The position numbers and the translations under genes were made by a program. From an uncultured Acidobacteriota bacterium (GTDB taxonomy: Bacteria > Acidobacteriota > Blastocatellia > RBC074), in the NCBI GenBank assembly GCA_902825875.1, contig CADECP010000028.1, positions 1 through 64,000 on the forward strand: 64,000 nucleotides of DNA, written 5' to 3'. Shown here piece by piece: positions 1 to 8,583 of the stretch (its first letter is position 1; each line of letters begins with the position of its first letter). Below the pieces are notes generated by a model. The model searched no databases. It saw only the letters and a list, made by a program, of their open reading frames with translations, and was not told the origin of the DNA.

Positions 1-87
1 ATTGACTGATTCGTCAATGCTGAAAGGGCAACTCAGGATTCGTGCAACAAAGCCAATCTGGGGCAGAAATTTCTGCGCGGCTATCAA

Positions 88-1143
88 GTGACCGACGCCA
101 ACGGCTATGTCGAATTCACTACGATTTATCCGGGTTGGTATTCGGGACGCACCGTGCATTTTCACTATAAAGTGCGTCTGTTTAACGGCACGACCCAGAC
201 TTACGAATTTACATCGCAGTTGGTCTTTGACGACACGTTGACCGACCAGGTTTACACGCAAGCTCCTTACAACGCGCGACCAAATCGGAACACACGAAAC
301 AGCAATGACGGCATTGCCCAGCAGGGCGGTTCGGCTATTTTGCTGAATGTGACTTCCGATGGAGCAGGCGGTTACACAGGTACTTTTGCCTTGGGACTGA
401 CCGGAGTTCCTGCTTCTGTGGCGGCTGTGTCGTCGGTTTCGGCGGCGACGTTTGCTTCGGGAGCATTGGCCAACGATTCGATTGCCGCGTTGTTCGGCAC
501 CGGCCTGGCGACGAGTACAGTGGCGGCGACAACTACGACGCTGCCGACCACGCTTGGCGGCGTACAGTTGCAGATCATTGATTCCGCCGGAACAACGCGC
601 AACGCGCCGCTGTTTTTTGTCTCGCCTACGCAGATCAATTACCAGGTTCCTTCGGGAACTGCGGCGGGCAGCGCAGTCGTCAATGTTTTGTTGAATGGTT
701 CGACGGTTGGAACCGGCGCGGCGACGATTGCTTCGGTGGCTCCGGGAATTTTCACCGCCAATTCCAGCGGCAGGGGAGTTCCCGCGGCGCTGGTTTTTCG
801 TCTCAAAGCCGACGGCTCGCAAAGTTATGAATCGCTGGCGCGGTTCGATTCGGCGCAAAATGCTTATGTGGCGACGCCGATTGATCTTGGAGCTTCGACG
901 GATCAGGTGTTCTTGATTGGCTACGGTACAGGATTGAAAAATCGCAGTTCGTTGGCGATGGTGACGGCGACAATTGGCGGGACCGCGGCAGCGGTTTCTT
1001 ACGCCGGAGAGCAGGGAACTTATGCCGGGCTGGATCAGTTCAACGTAGCGATCCCGCGCAGTTTGGCCGGGCGCGGCAGCGTGGACGTGGTGTTAAGCGT
1101 GGACGGTAAGACGGCCAGTACCGTGACCATCAACATTAAGTAA
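88..1143 (+). CDS. Intradiol dioxygenase-like protein with TIGR03437 C-terminal domain, 5' truncated
   Basis: The first ~100 residues resemble the C-terminal half of secreted intradiol ring-cleavage dioxygenases: the PGWY motif (Y18) and the HFH pair (H24, H26) sit where the family has its second Tyr and two His iron ligands, and DDTLTDQV and NTRNSNDGI are typical of the end of that fold. Residues ~115-351 form the acidobacterial TIGR03437 domain (PLFFVSPTQINY, GTGLKNRS, IPRSLAGRG). The GTG at 88 is only the first usable start after a TGA at 7-9 in the same frame. Codons between the TGA and 88 (NAERATQ, GQKFLRGYQ) still look like the same enzyme family, so the real gene begins outside the window and the frame is broken near bases 7-20 by a mutation or a sequencing error. 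The first iron-ligand Tyr would lie upstream. Activity cannot be judged from this part. Confidence 0.75.
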   Translation: MTDANGYVEFTTIYPGWYSGRTVHFHYKVRLFNGTTQTYEFTSQLVFDDTLTDQVYTQAPYNARPNRNTRNSNDGIAQQGGSAILLNVTSDGAGGYTGTFALGLTGVPASVAAVSSVSAATFASGALANDSIAALFGTGLATSTVAATTTTLPTTLGGVQLQIIDSAGTTRNAPLFFVSPTQINYQVPSGTAAGSAVVNVLLNGSTVGTGAATIASVAPGIFTANSSGRGVPAALVFRLKADGSQSYESLARFDSAQNAYVATPIDLGASTDQVFLIGYGTGLKNRSSLAMVTATIGGTAAAVSYAGEQGTYAGLDQFNVAIPRSLAGRGSVDVVLSVDGKTASTVTINIK

Positions 1144-1157
1144 CTTGGTACGGTACT

Positions 1158-1205
1158 GCGCGCGTAAGCAAGCGTATCTGGCGAAGGCCGCTTGCTTACG
1201 CGCGC
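1158..1205. repeat. Long intergenic palindrome, family B
   Basis: Two perfect 17-base arms (1158-1174 and 1189-1205, GCGCGCGTAAGCAAGCG and its complement) flank a 14-base loop, and the pairing continues imperfectly on both sides (TACGGTAC / GTGCCGTA). A short direct repeat GTATCTGGCGAA follows each arm. It lies 15 bases after the preceding stop codon and has no T-tract, so it is not a clean terminator. The core CGCGCGTRAGCAAG recurs in the palindrome at 56831-56902. The rest of the 210-base gap to the next gene shows nothing recognisable. Confidence 0.8.
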
Positions 1206-1353
1206 GGTGCCGTATCTGGCGAACCATATCTGGCCAACACCGAAAAAACTGCGGGCGTTGTGACTATAAATATCAACAGTTCGTCTTAGCCCTCACAGCA
1301 ATGAATACCTGCTTGCGGTTGACGGTTGAACTAACAAAACAACGGAGAACGAT

Positions 1354-1896
1354 ATGAAAACACGATATGCCATTTGCATTCTGATTACTCTGATTGCCAC
1401 CGGAGTTGGGGCTTACGCTCAGGAAAGGCGCGGCGGGCCAGGACGCCCACCCGACATGATGCGGCGGTTGCCGCTGATGCTGGCGTTGGATGTCAATGGC
1501 GACGGCGTCATTTCAGAAGAGGAAATCAGCAATGCCACTGCCGCGTTGCTCAAGCTAGACAAGAACAAAGACGGTAAATTGACCGAAGAGGAGTTGCGCC
1601 CGGAATTTCCCGAAGGCCCAGGCGGTCGCAGAGGCGAAGGCCCCGGACCAGGCGGTCCCAATCCCGACGAGATGGTCAAACAGTTGCTGGAATTCGATAA
1701 GAACGGCGACGGCCAACTCGGCAAAGATGAAGTCCCAGAACGTATGCATGGATTGTTTGAACGTGGCGATGCCAACAAAGACAACGTTCTCAGCAAAGAC
1801 GAATTGCGAAAGCTGGCCGAAGCTCAAAGCGGCGGCGCACATCGCGCTGAACAAGAGGGCGAACGCCGCCCAACTCGCCCACAGTCCAACCAATAA
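1354..1896 (+). CDS. Secreted EF-hand protein
   Basis: A 180-residue protein with an N-terminal signal peptide (cleavage probably after GAYAQ, residue ~23) and four calcium-binding EF-hand loops of the DxNxDG type: residues 46-57 (DVNGDGVISEEE), 69-80 (DKNKDGKLTEEE), 115-126 (DKNGDGQLGKDE) and 139-150 (DANKDNVLSKDE; Asn replaces the usual Gly at position 6). A Gly/Pro/Arg-rich linker (residues 83-104) separates the two pairs, and the tail is charged. The ATG has a GGAGA ribosome-binding site ten bases upstream. It lies 21 bases before the ApbE-DUF2271 gene and is probably co-transcribed with it, so a calcium-sensing or structural role in the periplasm beside flavin or iron chemistry is possible but unproven. 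Confidence 0.88.
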   Translation: MKTRYAICILITLIATGVGAYAQERRGGPGRPPDMMRRLPLMLALDVNGDGVISEEEISNATAALLKLDKNKDGKLTEEELRPEFPEGPGGRRGEGPGPGGPNPDEMVKQLLEFDKNGDGQLGKDEVPERMHGLFERGDANKDNVLSKDELRKLAEAQSGGAHRAEQEGERRPTRPQSNQ

Positions 1897-1917
1897 AATC
1901 ACGGACAGTCACTCACA

Positions 1918-3450
1918 ATGAAAAAACATAGAACAAAATTTTCACTAGCTTTAGCAGGGATTTTGCTGCTGGCCGTCATCAGCGGCGGCCAGCCTTCGGC
2001 GGCGCGCGCAGCCTGGCGCGTTTCGCAATTTGAAAACGTGCTCGGCACTTCGCTCGAATTGAAGTTCGCCGTCGCTTCTGACAATGACGCCGCGCGCGCC
2101 GAAGCCGCCGCGTTGGCCGAGATCGAACGCCTGAATCGTGTTTTGAGCGGTTACGACCGCGAGAGCGAATTCAATCGCTGGCTGAACACTTCGGGGCAGC
2201 CGGTGCGCGTATCGCAGGAATTGTTCGACGTGCTGAACCTGTTTGAACAGTGGCGCGTTCGCACGAATGGCGCGCTTGATCCGGCGGCGCAAGTTGTATC
2301 GCAGCTTTGGAAACGCGCTGCGGCTGAACAGCGCACGCCGAATGCCAGCGAATTGCAGGCGGCAACTGACACGATTCGGCAGCGGCATTATCAACTTGAT
2401 GCTGTAGCGCAAACAGCGACTCGGCTGGATAACGCGCCGCTGATTCTCAACTCCTTTGCCAAAAGCTACATCGTCAATCGCGCCGCTGACGCTGCAATGC
2501 GCGCTGCACGGTTGGATGGACTGGTCGTCAACATCGGCGGCGATTTGGTGGTTCGCGGCGCGATGGCTGAATCCATACGCATCGCCGATCCGAAAGCCGA
2601 CGCCGAAAACGATGAACCGCTTGCGCGATTGCTGGTGCGTGACCGTGCAGTCGCCACCAGCGGCAATTACCGCCGAGGCGTTGAAATCAATGGGCGCTGG
2701 TATTCGCACATCGTTGATCCGCGAACGGCGATTCCGGTTGATCACGTCATCAGTGCCACGGTTGTTGCTCCGCAAGCTGTGGACGCCGGAGCGTTGGCGA
2801 CTGCCTTGTGCGTGCTGACGCCGGAAGAAAGCTTGCGACTGGCGGCGTCGTTGCCTGACGTTGAGTGTTTGCTGATTACAAAAAACGGCGAACGACTGGA
2901 AAGCAAAGGCTGGCGCGCGTTGGAAGCTCCAATTGCTTCGCGCGCCAAGATGGCCGCTGCGCCAGTTGCGGCTACAACTCAAGCCTGGGATCAATCCATG
3001 GAGTTGGTCGTCAACTTTGAACTAGCTCGCATTGACGATCAGCGGTATCGCCGACCTTACGTTGCGGTGTGGGTTGAAGACAAAGACAAATTCTCCGTGC
3101 GGACAATTGCCCTGTGGTATCAGAAACCGCGCTGGCTGCCTGATATGAAAGCCTGGTCGCGCGCCGACCGTATGCGCTCAATGGCCGAAGGCTCCGACAT
3201 CACCAGTTCTGTTTCCAGCGCCACTCGCCCGCCCGGCAAATACAGCGTCAAATGGGACGGCAAGGACAATCAGGGAAAACCGGTCAAACCCGGCAAATAC
3301 ACTGTGTTCATTGAAGTTTCCCGCGAACATGGAACTTACCAACTGATTCGTCAGGAAGTGGAGTTCAACAGCGCGCCAAAACAAATCAACCTGCCTGCCA
3401 ATGCCGAAGTCGCTTCGGCCTCGCTGGATTATCGGAAGAAAGCAAAATGA
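1918..3450 (+). CDS. ApbE-type FAD:protein FMN transferase fused to a DUF2271 domain
   Basis: This 510-residue exported protein has a signal-like N-terminus (residues 1-31). Residues ~35-325 match the ApbE flavin transferase fold, which moves FMN from FAD onto Thr/Ser of target proteins: NSFAKSYIVNRAAD (in place of the usual DLGGIAKGYAVDR), VVNIGGD, and HIVDPRT at H264 followed by DAGALATALCVL. Residues ~355-495 match DUF2271, seen in FKWDGKD-type motifs (SVKWDGKDNQGKPVKPGKY). The usual DLGGIAKG motif is degenerate (ILNSFAKS), so transferase activity is plausible rather than certain. The stop overlaps the start of the PepSY-type membrane gene by 4 bases (ATGA), implying translational coupling. 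Such gene pairs suggest a periplasmic flavin-dependent redox module, perhaps for metal reduction; this is inference. Confidence 0.85.
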   Translation: MKKHRTKFSLALAGILLLAVISGGQPSAARAAWRVSQFENVLGTSLELKFAVASDNDAARAEAAALAEIERLNRVLSGYDRESEFNRWLNTSGQPVRVSQELFDVLNLFEQWRVRTNGALDPAAQVVSQLWKRAAAEQRTPNASELQAATDTIRQRHYQLDAVAQTATRLDNAPLILNSFAKSYIVNRAADAAMRAARLDGLVVNIGGDLVVRGAMAESIRIADPKADAENDEPLARLLVRDRAVATSGNYRRGVEINGRWYSHIVDPRTAIPVDHVISATVVAPQAVDAGALATALCVLTPEESLRLAASLPDVECLLITKNGERLESKGWRALEAPIASRAKMAAAPVAATTQAWDQSMELVVNFELARIDDQRYRRPYVAVWVEDKDKFSVRTIALWYQKPRWLPDMKAWSRADRMRSMAEGSDITSSVSSATRPPGKYSVKWDGKDNQGKPVKPGKYTVFIEVSREHGTYQLIRQEVEFNSAPKQINLPANAEVASASLDYRKKAK

Positions 3451-4061
3451 CGGCGCATCATCATTCGCAAAATTATTGGCGACGCCGCACGGCTTCCGTG
3501 TCGCGCTGGCTGCACATTTACTTTTCGATGGTCAGCTTTGCCATCGTCTTCTTTTTCGCTGTGACTGGAATCACGCTGAACCACACAGAGTGGTTCAGCG
3601 GCCAGGAGCGCGTCGCGCAACTAAAAGGCAGCGTTAATACGGCGTGGGTGAAAGTCGAAGACGCCGCCGTGAACAAACTTTCCGTCGTTGAACATCTGCG
3701 TTCAGCGCACAGCATCAAGGGCGCGCTCAGCGATTTTCGCCTGGATGAAACTCAGGCCGCCGTGTCGTTCAAGGGGCCGGGTTATGCGGCTGACGCCTTT
3801 ATCAATCGCGAGTCTGGCGAATACGAACTGACCGAAACTCGACATGGTTTCGTGGCCGTGTTGAACGATCTGCACAAAGGGCGTGACACCGGGCGTGTTT
3901 GGGCTTGGGTAATTGATCTGTCGGCGGCGCTGATGTGTTTCGTCTCGCTGACCGGAATGGTTCTGATTTGGTTCGTCAAACGGCATCGTTTTAACGGCCT
4001 GCTCTTTGCCGCGCTTGGCGGGCTGCTTTGTTATTTGCTTTATCAAGTCTGGGTGCCGTGA
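3447..4061 (+). CDS. PepSY-associated transmembrane protein
   Basis: A 204-residue membrane protein with three predicted membrane segments (residues ~21-45, 152-178 and 183-203) and one periplasmic domain of about 100 residues. WLHIYFS near the first helix, GITLNHTEW after it and LNDLHKGRD before the second helix are the conserved His-bearing motifs of the PepSY_TM family, found in proteins thought to carry electrons across the membrane or to support siderophore and iron reduction. Its ATG overlaps the stop of the ApbE-DUF2271 gene, so the two are almost certainly expressed together. The small size (many PepSY_TM proteins exceed 350 residues) suggests a minimal version. No enzyme motif is visible. 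Confidence 0.8.
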   Translation: MTAHHHSQNYWRRRTASVSRWLHIYFSMVSFAIVFFFAVTGITLNHTEWFSGQERVAQLKGSVNTAWVKVEDAAVNKLSVVEHLRSAHSIKGALSDFRLDETQAAVSFKGPGYAADAFINRESGEYELTETRHGFVAVLNDLHKGRDTGRVWAWVIDLSAALMCFVSLTGMVLIWFVKRHRFNGLLFAALGGLLCYLLYQVWVP

Positions 4062-4160
4062 AGAAGTTTGGGTTGCCAAAGCGGAGTGAAAACCGGCTTT
4101 GCAGGCGATTCCTTGAATCTGCCGAGACCAATTTCGTAGTCTGAACAGCCGGAGGTTTAC

Positions 4161-6815
4161 ATGCAAAGAATCAAACTGATGATGGCCATGCTCGCCGTTT
4201 TGTGTGCGATTACTGCTGGCTTATGGCCGTTGAGTGCAGTCAAAGGACAGAGCGGAGGGCTTGCCGCGCCGACGGGCGTGTCGGCTTCGGATGGTTCGTA
4301 CACCAACAAGATTGGCATCAATTGGGACACGATGCGCGGAGCGACGCAGTATCAGGTTTATCGAAACACAACCAATGATGCGGCAGCGGCGACGAGTTTG
4401 GGAACGACCGTTGAAGCAGTTTTTTACGATGCGACGGCTGTCGCTGGACAGAGTTATTTTTATTGGGTGCGTTCCGAAAATGCTCAGGGGGCAAGCAGTT
4501 TCAGCGAGCCGGATGCTGGCACACGCGCCAGCGGCACGACCACGGGGTTGAATCCGCCGACGGCTCCGGCGGGCAATCCGGTGACGGCGACCAAAGCCGC
4601 GTTGGGCAAGGCTCTGTTTTGGGATGAGCAACTTTCTTCAACTCGCACGGTGGCTTGCGGCACTTGTCATTTGGCGATCAAAGGCGGCTCTGACCCGCGT
4701 TCGCTGGCCAGCAACACCAACGCGCGGCATCCCGGCGCAGACAACATTTTCGGCACGGCGGATGACATTCAGGGTTCACCCGGCGTGCCTCTGGCGCAAG
4801 CGAATGGCAGTTACACCGCGACGACGGCGTTCGGTTTGCGCGAACAAGTTACGAAACGCCGCAGCATGCCGCACATCAACGCGGGTTATCCCAACGCCTT
4901 GTTTTGGGATGGCCGCGCGCCGCAGGAATTCCGCGACCCAATCACCAAAGCCATCGTGCTGCCAAACAACGCGGCTCTCGAAAGTCAGGCGCTTGAACCA
5001 TTCCTGAGCGATGTAGAAATGGGGCACAAAGGCCGCGACGTGAACGATCTTGTGGCGCGTGTCGCCACGGTCAAACCGCTGGCGCTGGCTCCGACCGTGC
5101 CAGCCGCACTTGTTGCCTGGATAGGCGAACGCCGCTATCCCGAACTTTTTGCCGAAGCTTTTGGCACGCCGGAAATCACTCCTGCGCGTGTGGCGTTGGC
5201 ATTGGCGACTTATCAACGCACGCTCAACTCCGACCGCGCGCCGGTTGATCGCGGCGATTTGACAGAGCAGGAAGCTCGTGGCCGTCAGGTCTTCAACGCG
5301 AACGAATGCAACGATTGCCACAACTCGCCGCTGTTCGGAACCAATCAATTTCAAAACACGGGTGTGCGTCCGCAGGCAGATGATCCCGGACGTTTCGCCG
5401 TGACGAACAACCAAAACGATCTCGGACGTTTTCGTTCGATCAGTTTGCGTAACGTCGAATTGCGCGCGCCTTACTTTCACAACGGACGTTTCAACACGCT
5501 GGAAGACGTTGTCGAGTTTTACAATCGCGGCGGAGACTTTCCTGGTCCCAACACCAACCGCAGAGAAATTCGTCCGTTGAATCTGACCGCGCAGCAAAAA
5601 GTCGATCTGGTCGCCTTTCTCAAACGTCCGCTTACTGATCCGCGCGTGACAGCGGAGCTGCCGCCATTTGATCGTCCAATGCTTTACTCCGAATCCATGC
5701 GTGTGCCGCAAATCATCGGCAGCGGTGTGGCGGGTGCTGGCGGGCAAGCTCCGCAAGCCATCGCCATTGAACCGCCGGTTGTTGGCAATCCGCGCTTCAC
5801 GGTTGCCGTGCAAAACGCGCTGGGCGGAGCGATGGCGACATTGGTGATTGATCAGAACGATCCGGGCGCAACGGCAACTGTTCCGGCTTCGGCTTCGTTT
5901 GCGCGCGCAACGCTGCAACTTGGCGGCACGGGCGCAGGCAATGGCTCCGGTTCCGTGAGCCTGGCGATTCCCGATCACGCAAGCTTGGCAGGTCGAACGC
6001 TTTTTGGGCGATGGTACGTCAATGAGCCGCAAGGCGTAGCCGTTTCGCCTGCATTCAAATTCACCATCTTTGGCAGCAGCGCCAATTCCTTGCCCGGATT
6101 CGCCAGCGTCTCTGCCGCGAGTTTTGCGATGGGAACCGTCGCGCCTGAATCCATTGTCGCGGGATTTGGCGCAAACCTGACTGCTGTGACGGTTGCCGCA
6201 AATGTCTTGCCGTTGCCTGAAATGCTCGGCGGCGTGGTGGTAACGATCAAAGACGTGCTTGGCGTTGATCGCCGCGCGCCACTCTTTTTCGTTTCGCCCG
6301 GACAGGTCAATTATCTGTTGCCGGCAGGAGTTGCCGCTGGCGAAGCGGCGGTGACAATTCAACAAAGCGGCAATGTTGTTGCAACAGGCTTGTTGCAAAT
6401 CGCGCCGGTTGCTCCGGGTTTGTTTACCACGGATGCCAGCGGACGCGGATTGCCTGCCGCTACGGTTTTGCGCGTCAAAGCCGATGGCTCGCAAACTTAC
6501 GAAGCTATTGCAAGCTTCAATGCTTCCACCAATCGTTATGACCCATTGCCAATTGATTTAGGCGCGGCCGGCGATCAATTGTTCCTGATTGCTTTCGGCA
6601 CTGGCTTACGCAATCGCAGCGGCTTGGCGGCGGTGACGGCGAACATCGGCGAGGCGGTTTCTGAAGTAAGTTTTGCCGGAGCGCAGCCAGGCTTTGTCGG
6701 ACTGGACCAACTCAATCTGGCGATTCCACGAAGTCTGGCCGGGCGTGGCAACGTAGATGTTGCTGTGCGCGTAGACGGCAAGATTGCGAATACCGTGACC
6801 ATCAATTTCAAATAA
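4161..6815 (+). CDS. Secreted di-heme cytochrome c peroxidase with FN3 and TIGR03437 domains
   Basis: An 884-residue exported protein with a signal peptide ending near VKGQ (residue 30). Order of parts: a fibronectin type III-like domain (~35-125), a MauG/cytochrome c peroxidase module (~130-500) with two heme c sites CGTCH (C166-H170) and CNDCH (C383-H387), a beta-rich linker (~520-640), and the TIGR03437 domain (~645-884). YPELFAEAFG and APYFHNGRFNTLEDVV are typical of bacterial di-heme peroxidases. The family reduces H2O2 with electrons from cytochromes or oxidises protein-bound or small substrates; the substrate here is unknown. The start is an ATG with GGAGG upstream. FN3 and TIGR03437 flanks suggest attachment to the cell surface or an extracellular partner rather than a free periplasmic enzyme. 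Confidence 0.88.
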   Translation: MQRIKLMMAMLAVLCAITAGLWPLSAVKGQSGGLAAPTGVSASDGSYTNKIGINWDTMRGATQYQVYRNTTNDAAAATSLGTTVEAVFYDATAVAGQSYFYWVRSENAQGASSFSEPDAGTRASGTTTGLNPPTAPAGNPVTATKAALGKALFWDEQLSSTRTVACGTCHLAIKGGSDPRSLASNTNARHPGADNIFGTADDIQGSPGVPLAQANGSYTATTAFGLREQVTKRRSMPHINAGYPNALFWDGRAPQEFRDPITKAIVLPNNAALESQALEPFLSDVEMGHKGRDVNDLVARVATVKPLALAPTVPAALVAWIGERRYPELFAEAFGTPEITPARVALALATYQRTLNSDRAPVDRGDLTEQEARGRQVFNANECNDCHNSPLFGTNQFQNTGVRPQADDPGRFAVTNNQNDLGRFRSISLRNVELRAPYFHNGRFNTLEDVVEFYNRGGDFPGPNTNRREIRPLNLTAQQKVDLVAFLKRPLTDPRVTAELPPFDRPMLYSESMRVPQIIGSGVAGAGGQAPQAIAIEPPVVGNPRFTVAVQNALGGAMATLVIDQNDPGATATVPASASFARATLQLGGTGAGNGSGSVSLAIPDHASLAGRTLFGRWYVNEPQGVAVSPAFKFTIFGSSANSLPGFASVSAASFAMGTVAPESIVAGFGANLTAVTVAANVLPLPEMLGGVVVTIKDVLGVDRRAPLFFVSPGQVNYLLPAGVAAGEAAVTIQQSGNVVATGLLQIAPVAPGLFTTDASGRGLPAATVLRVKADGSQTYEAIASFNASTNRYDPLPIDLGAAGDQLFLIAFGTGLRNRSGLAAVTANIGEAVSEVSFAGAQPGFVGLDQLNLAIPRSLAGRGNVDVAVRVDGKIANTVTINFK

Positions 6816-6883
6816 GCGTCTTGGTTGAAGCGGGGGAATTCTTCCCCGCTAACCCACATAAACCACAATTACCCAGGAGCAAA

Positions 6884-7771
<888 letters not shown>

Positions 7772-7799
7772 TGCCGCAGCTTCAAAAAGGAGAACAGCG

Positions 7800-8507
7800 A
7801 TGAACAATTCAATTTACACGCGCCGTGATTTTCTCGGCACCGCCGCCTGGACGCTGACCGCCGGAGCTGCCGCATTGTATGTGCCGGGTGCATTTGCTCA
7901 GCAGTTGCAGCAGACGCCGCGCCAAACCGAAGGGCCGTTTTATCCGAACAAACTGCCGCTGGACACCGACAACGATTTGCTGGTGGTCAACGACAACATC
8001 ACGCCCGCCGTCGGCGAAATCACTCACCTGACCGGGCGAGTGCTTGATGCCAAAGGGCAGCCGGTTCGCAATGCCGTCGTCGAAATCTGGCAATGCGATG
8101 TCAACGGGGCTTATCTGCATACCGCCGACACCAACCACAAAAAGTACAACTTCAACTTTCAAGGCTTTGGCCGTTTTGTCACCGGCTCGACCGGCGAGTA
8201 TTACTTCCGCACGATCAAACCGGTGCCGTATCCCGGCAGAACTCCACACATCCATTACGCCATCAAACAGGGCGACAAACGCATGCTGACGACTCAGTTG
8301 TACATCAAAGGCTTTGCGGGAAATGAACGAGATGGCATCTGGAAAGGGCTTGGTCAGAAAAATAGTTTGGTGACGACGGAGTTCAAGCCAATCAAAGAAT
8401 CCAAAATTGGAGAATTGTCGGCGCACTTTGAGATCGTCATTGGCAACACGCCCGAAGACCCGAAACAGGATCAATTCCGTGGTGGCCCGCCGCCGCGACG
8501 CGGTTAA
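7800..8507 (+). CDS. Intradiol ring-cleavage dioxygenase (protocatechuate 3,4-dioxygenase-like), Tat-exported
   Basis: A 235-residue non-heme Fe(III) dioxygenase. The four expected iron ligands are visible: Y105 (DVNGAY), Y144 (PVPYP), H150 and H152 (TPHIHY). The N-terminus has a twin-arginine signal (TRRDFLGTAA, cleavage near GAFAQ, residue 34). The loop between PYP and HIH is shorter than in classical cytoplasmic PcaH, as in extracytoplasmic intradiol enzymes, so the substrate may be a catechol-type phenolic rather than protocatechuate. The ATG at 7800 has AAGGAG upstream and is placed just before the Tat motif; a longer in-frame extension overlaps the preceding gene and is rejected. The gene is followed by a strong terminator at 8535-8572, closing a two-gene unit with the dienelactone hydrolase. 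Confidence 0.9.
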   Translation: MNNSIYTRRDFLGTAAWTLTAGAAALYVPGAFAQQLQQTPRQTEGPFYPNKLPLDTDNDLLVVNDNITPAVGEITHLTGRVLDAKGQPVRNAVVEIWQCDVNGAYLHTADTNHKKYNFNFQGFGRFVTGSTGEYYFRTIKPVPYPGRTPHIHYAIKQGDKRMLTTQLYIKGFAGNERDGIWKGLGQKNSLVTTEFKPIKESKIGELSAHFEIVIGNTPEDPKQDQFRGGPPPRRG

Positions 8508-8534
8508 ATGGTTGAGCAGTTGATAAATGAAATC

Positions 8535-8572
8535 AGTGGGGCAATTTCTTGATTGCCCCACTTCAATTTTTT
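8535..8572 (+). terminator. Rho-independent terminator after the intradiol dioxygenase gene
   Basis: A perfect 11-base stem (AGTGGGGCAAT with ATTGCCCCACT) with a 6-base loop is followed by CAATTTTTT. It lies 28 bases after the dioxygenase stop and just before the ribosome-binding site of the next gene. Confidence 0.85.
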
Positions 8573-8583
8573 ACAGGAGGCTT

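Noticed and set aside
4776-6494. Minus-strand open frame of 572 codons opposite the di-heme peroxidase
   Set aside because: The plus-strand gene has heme motifs and known domains; the opposite frame has no recognisable features.
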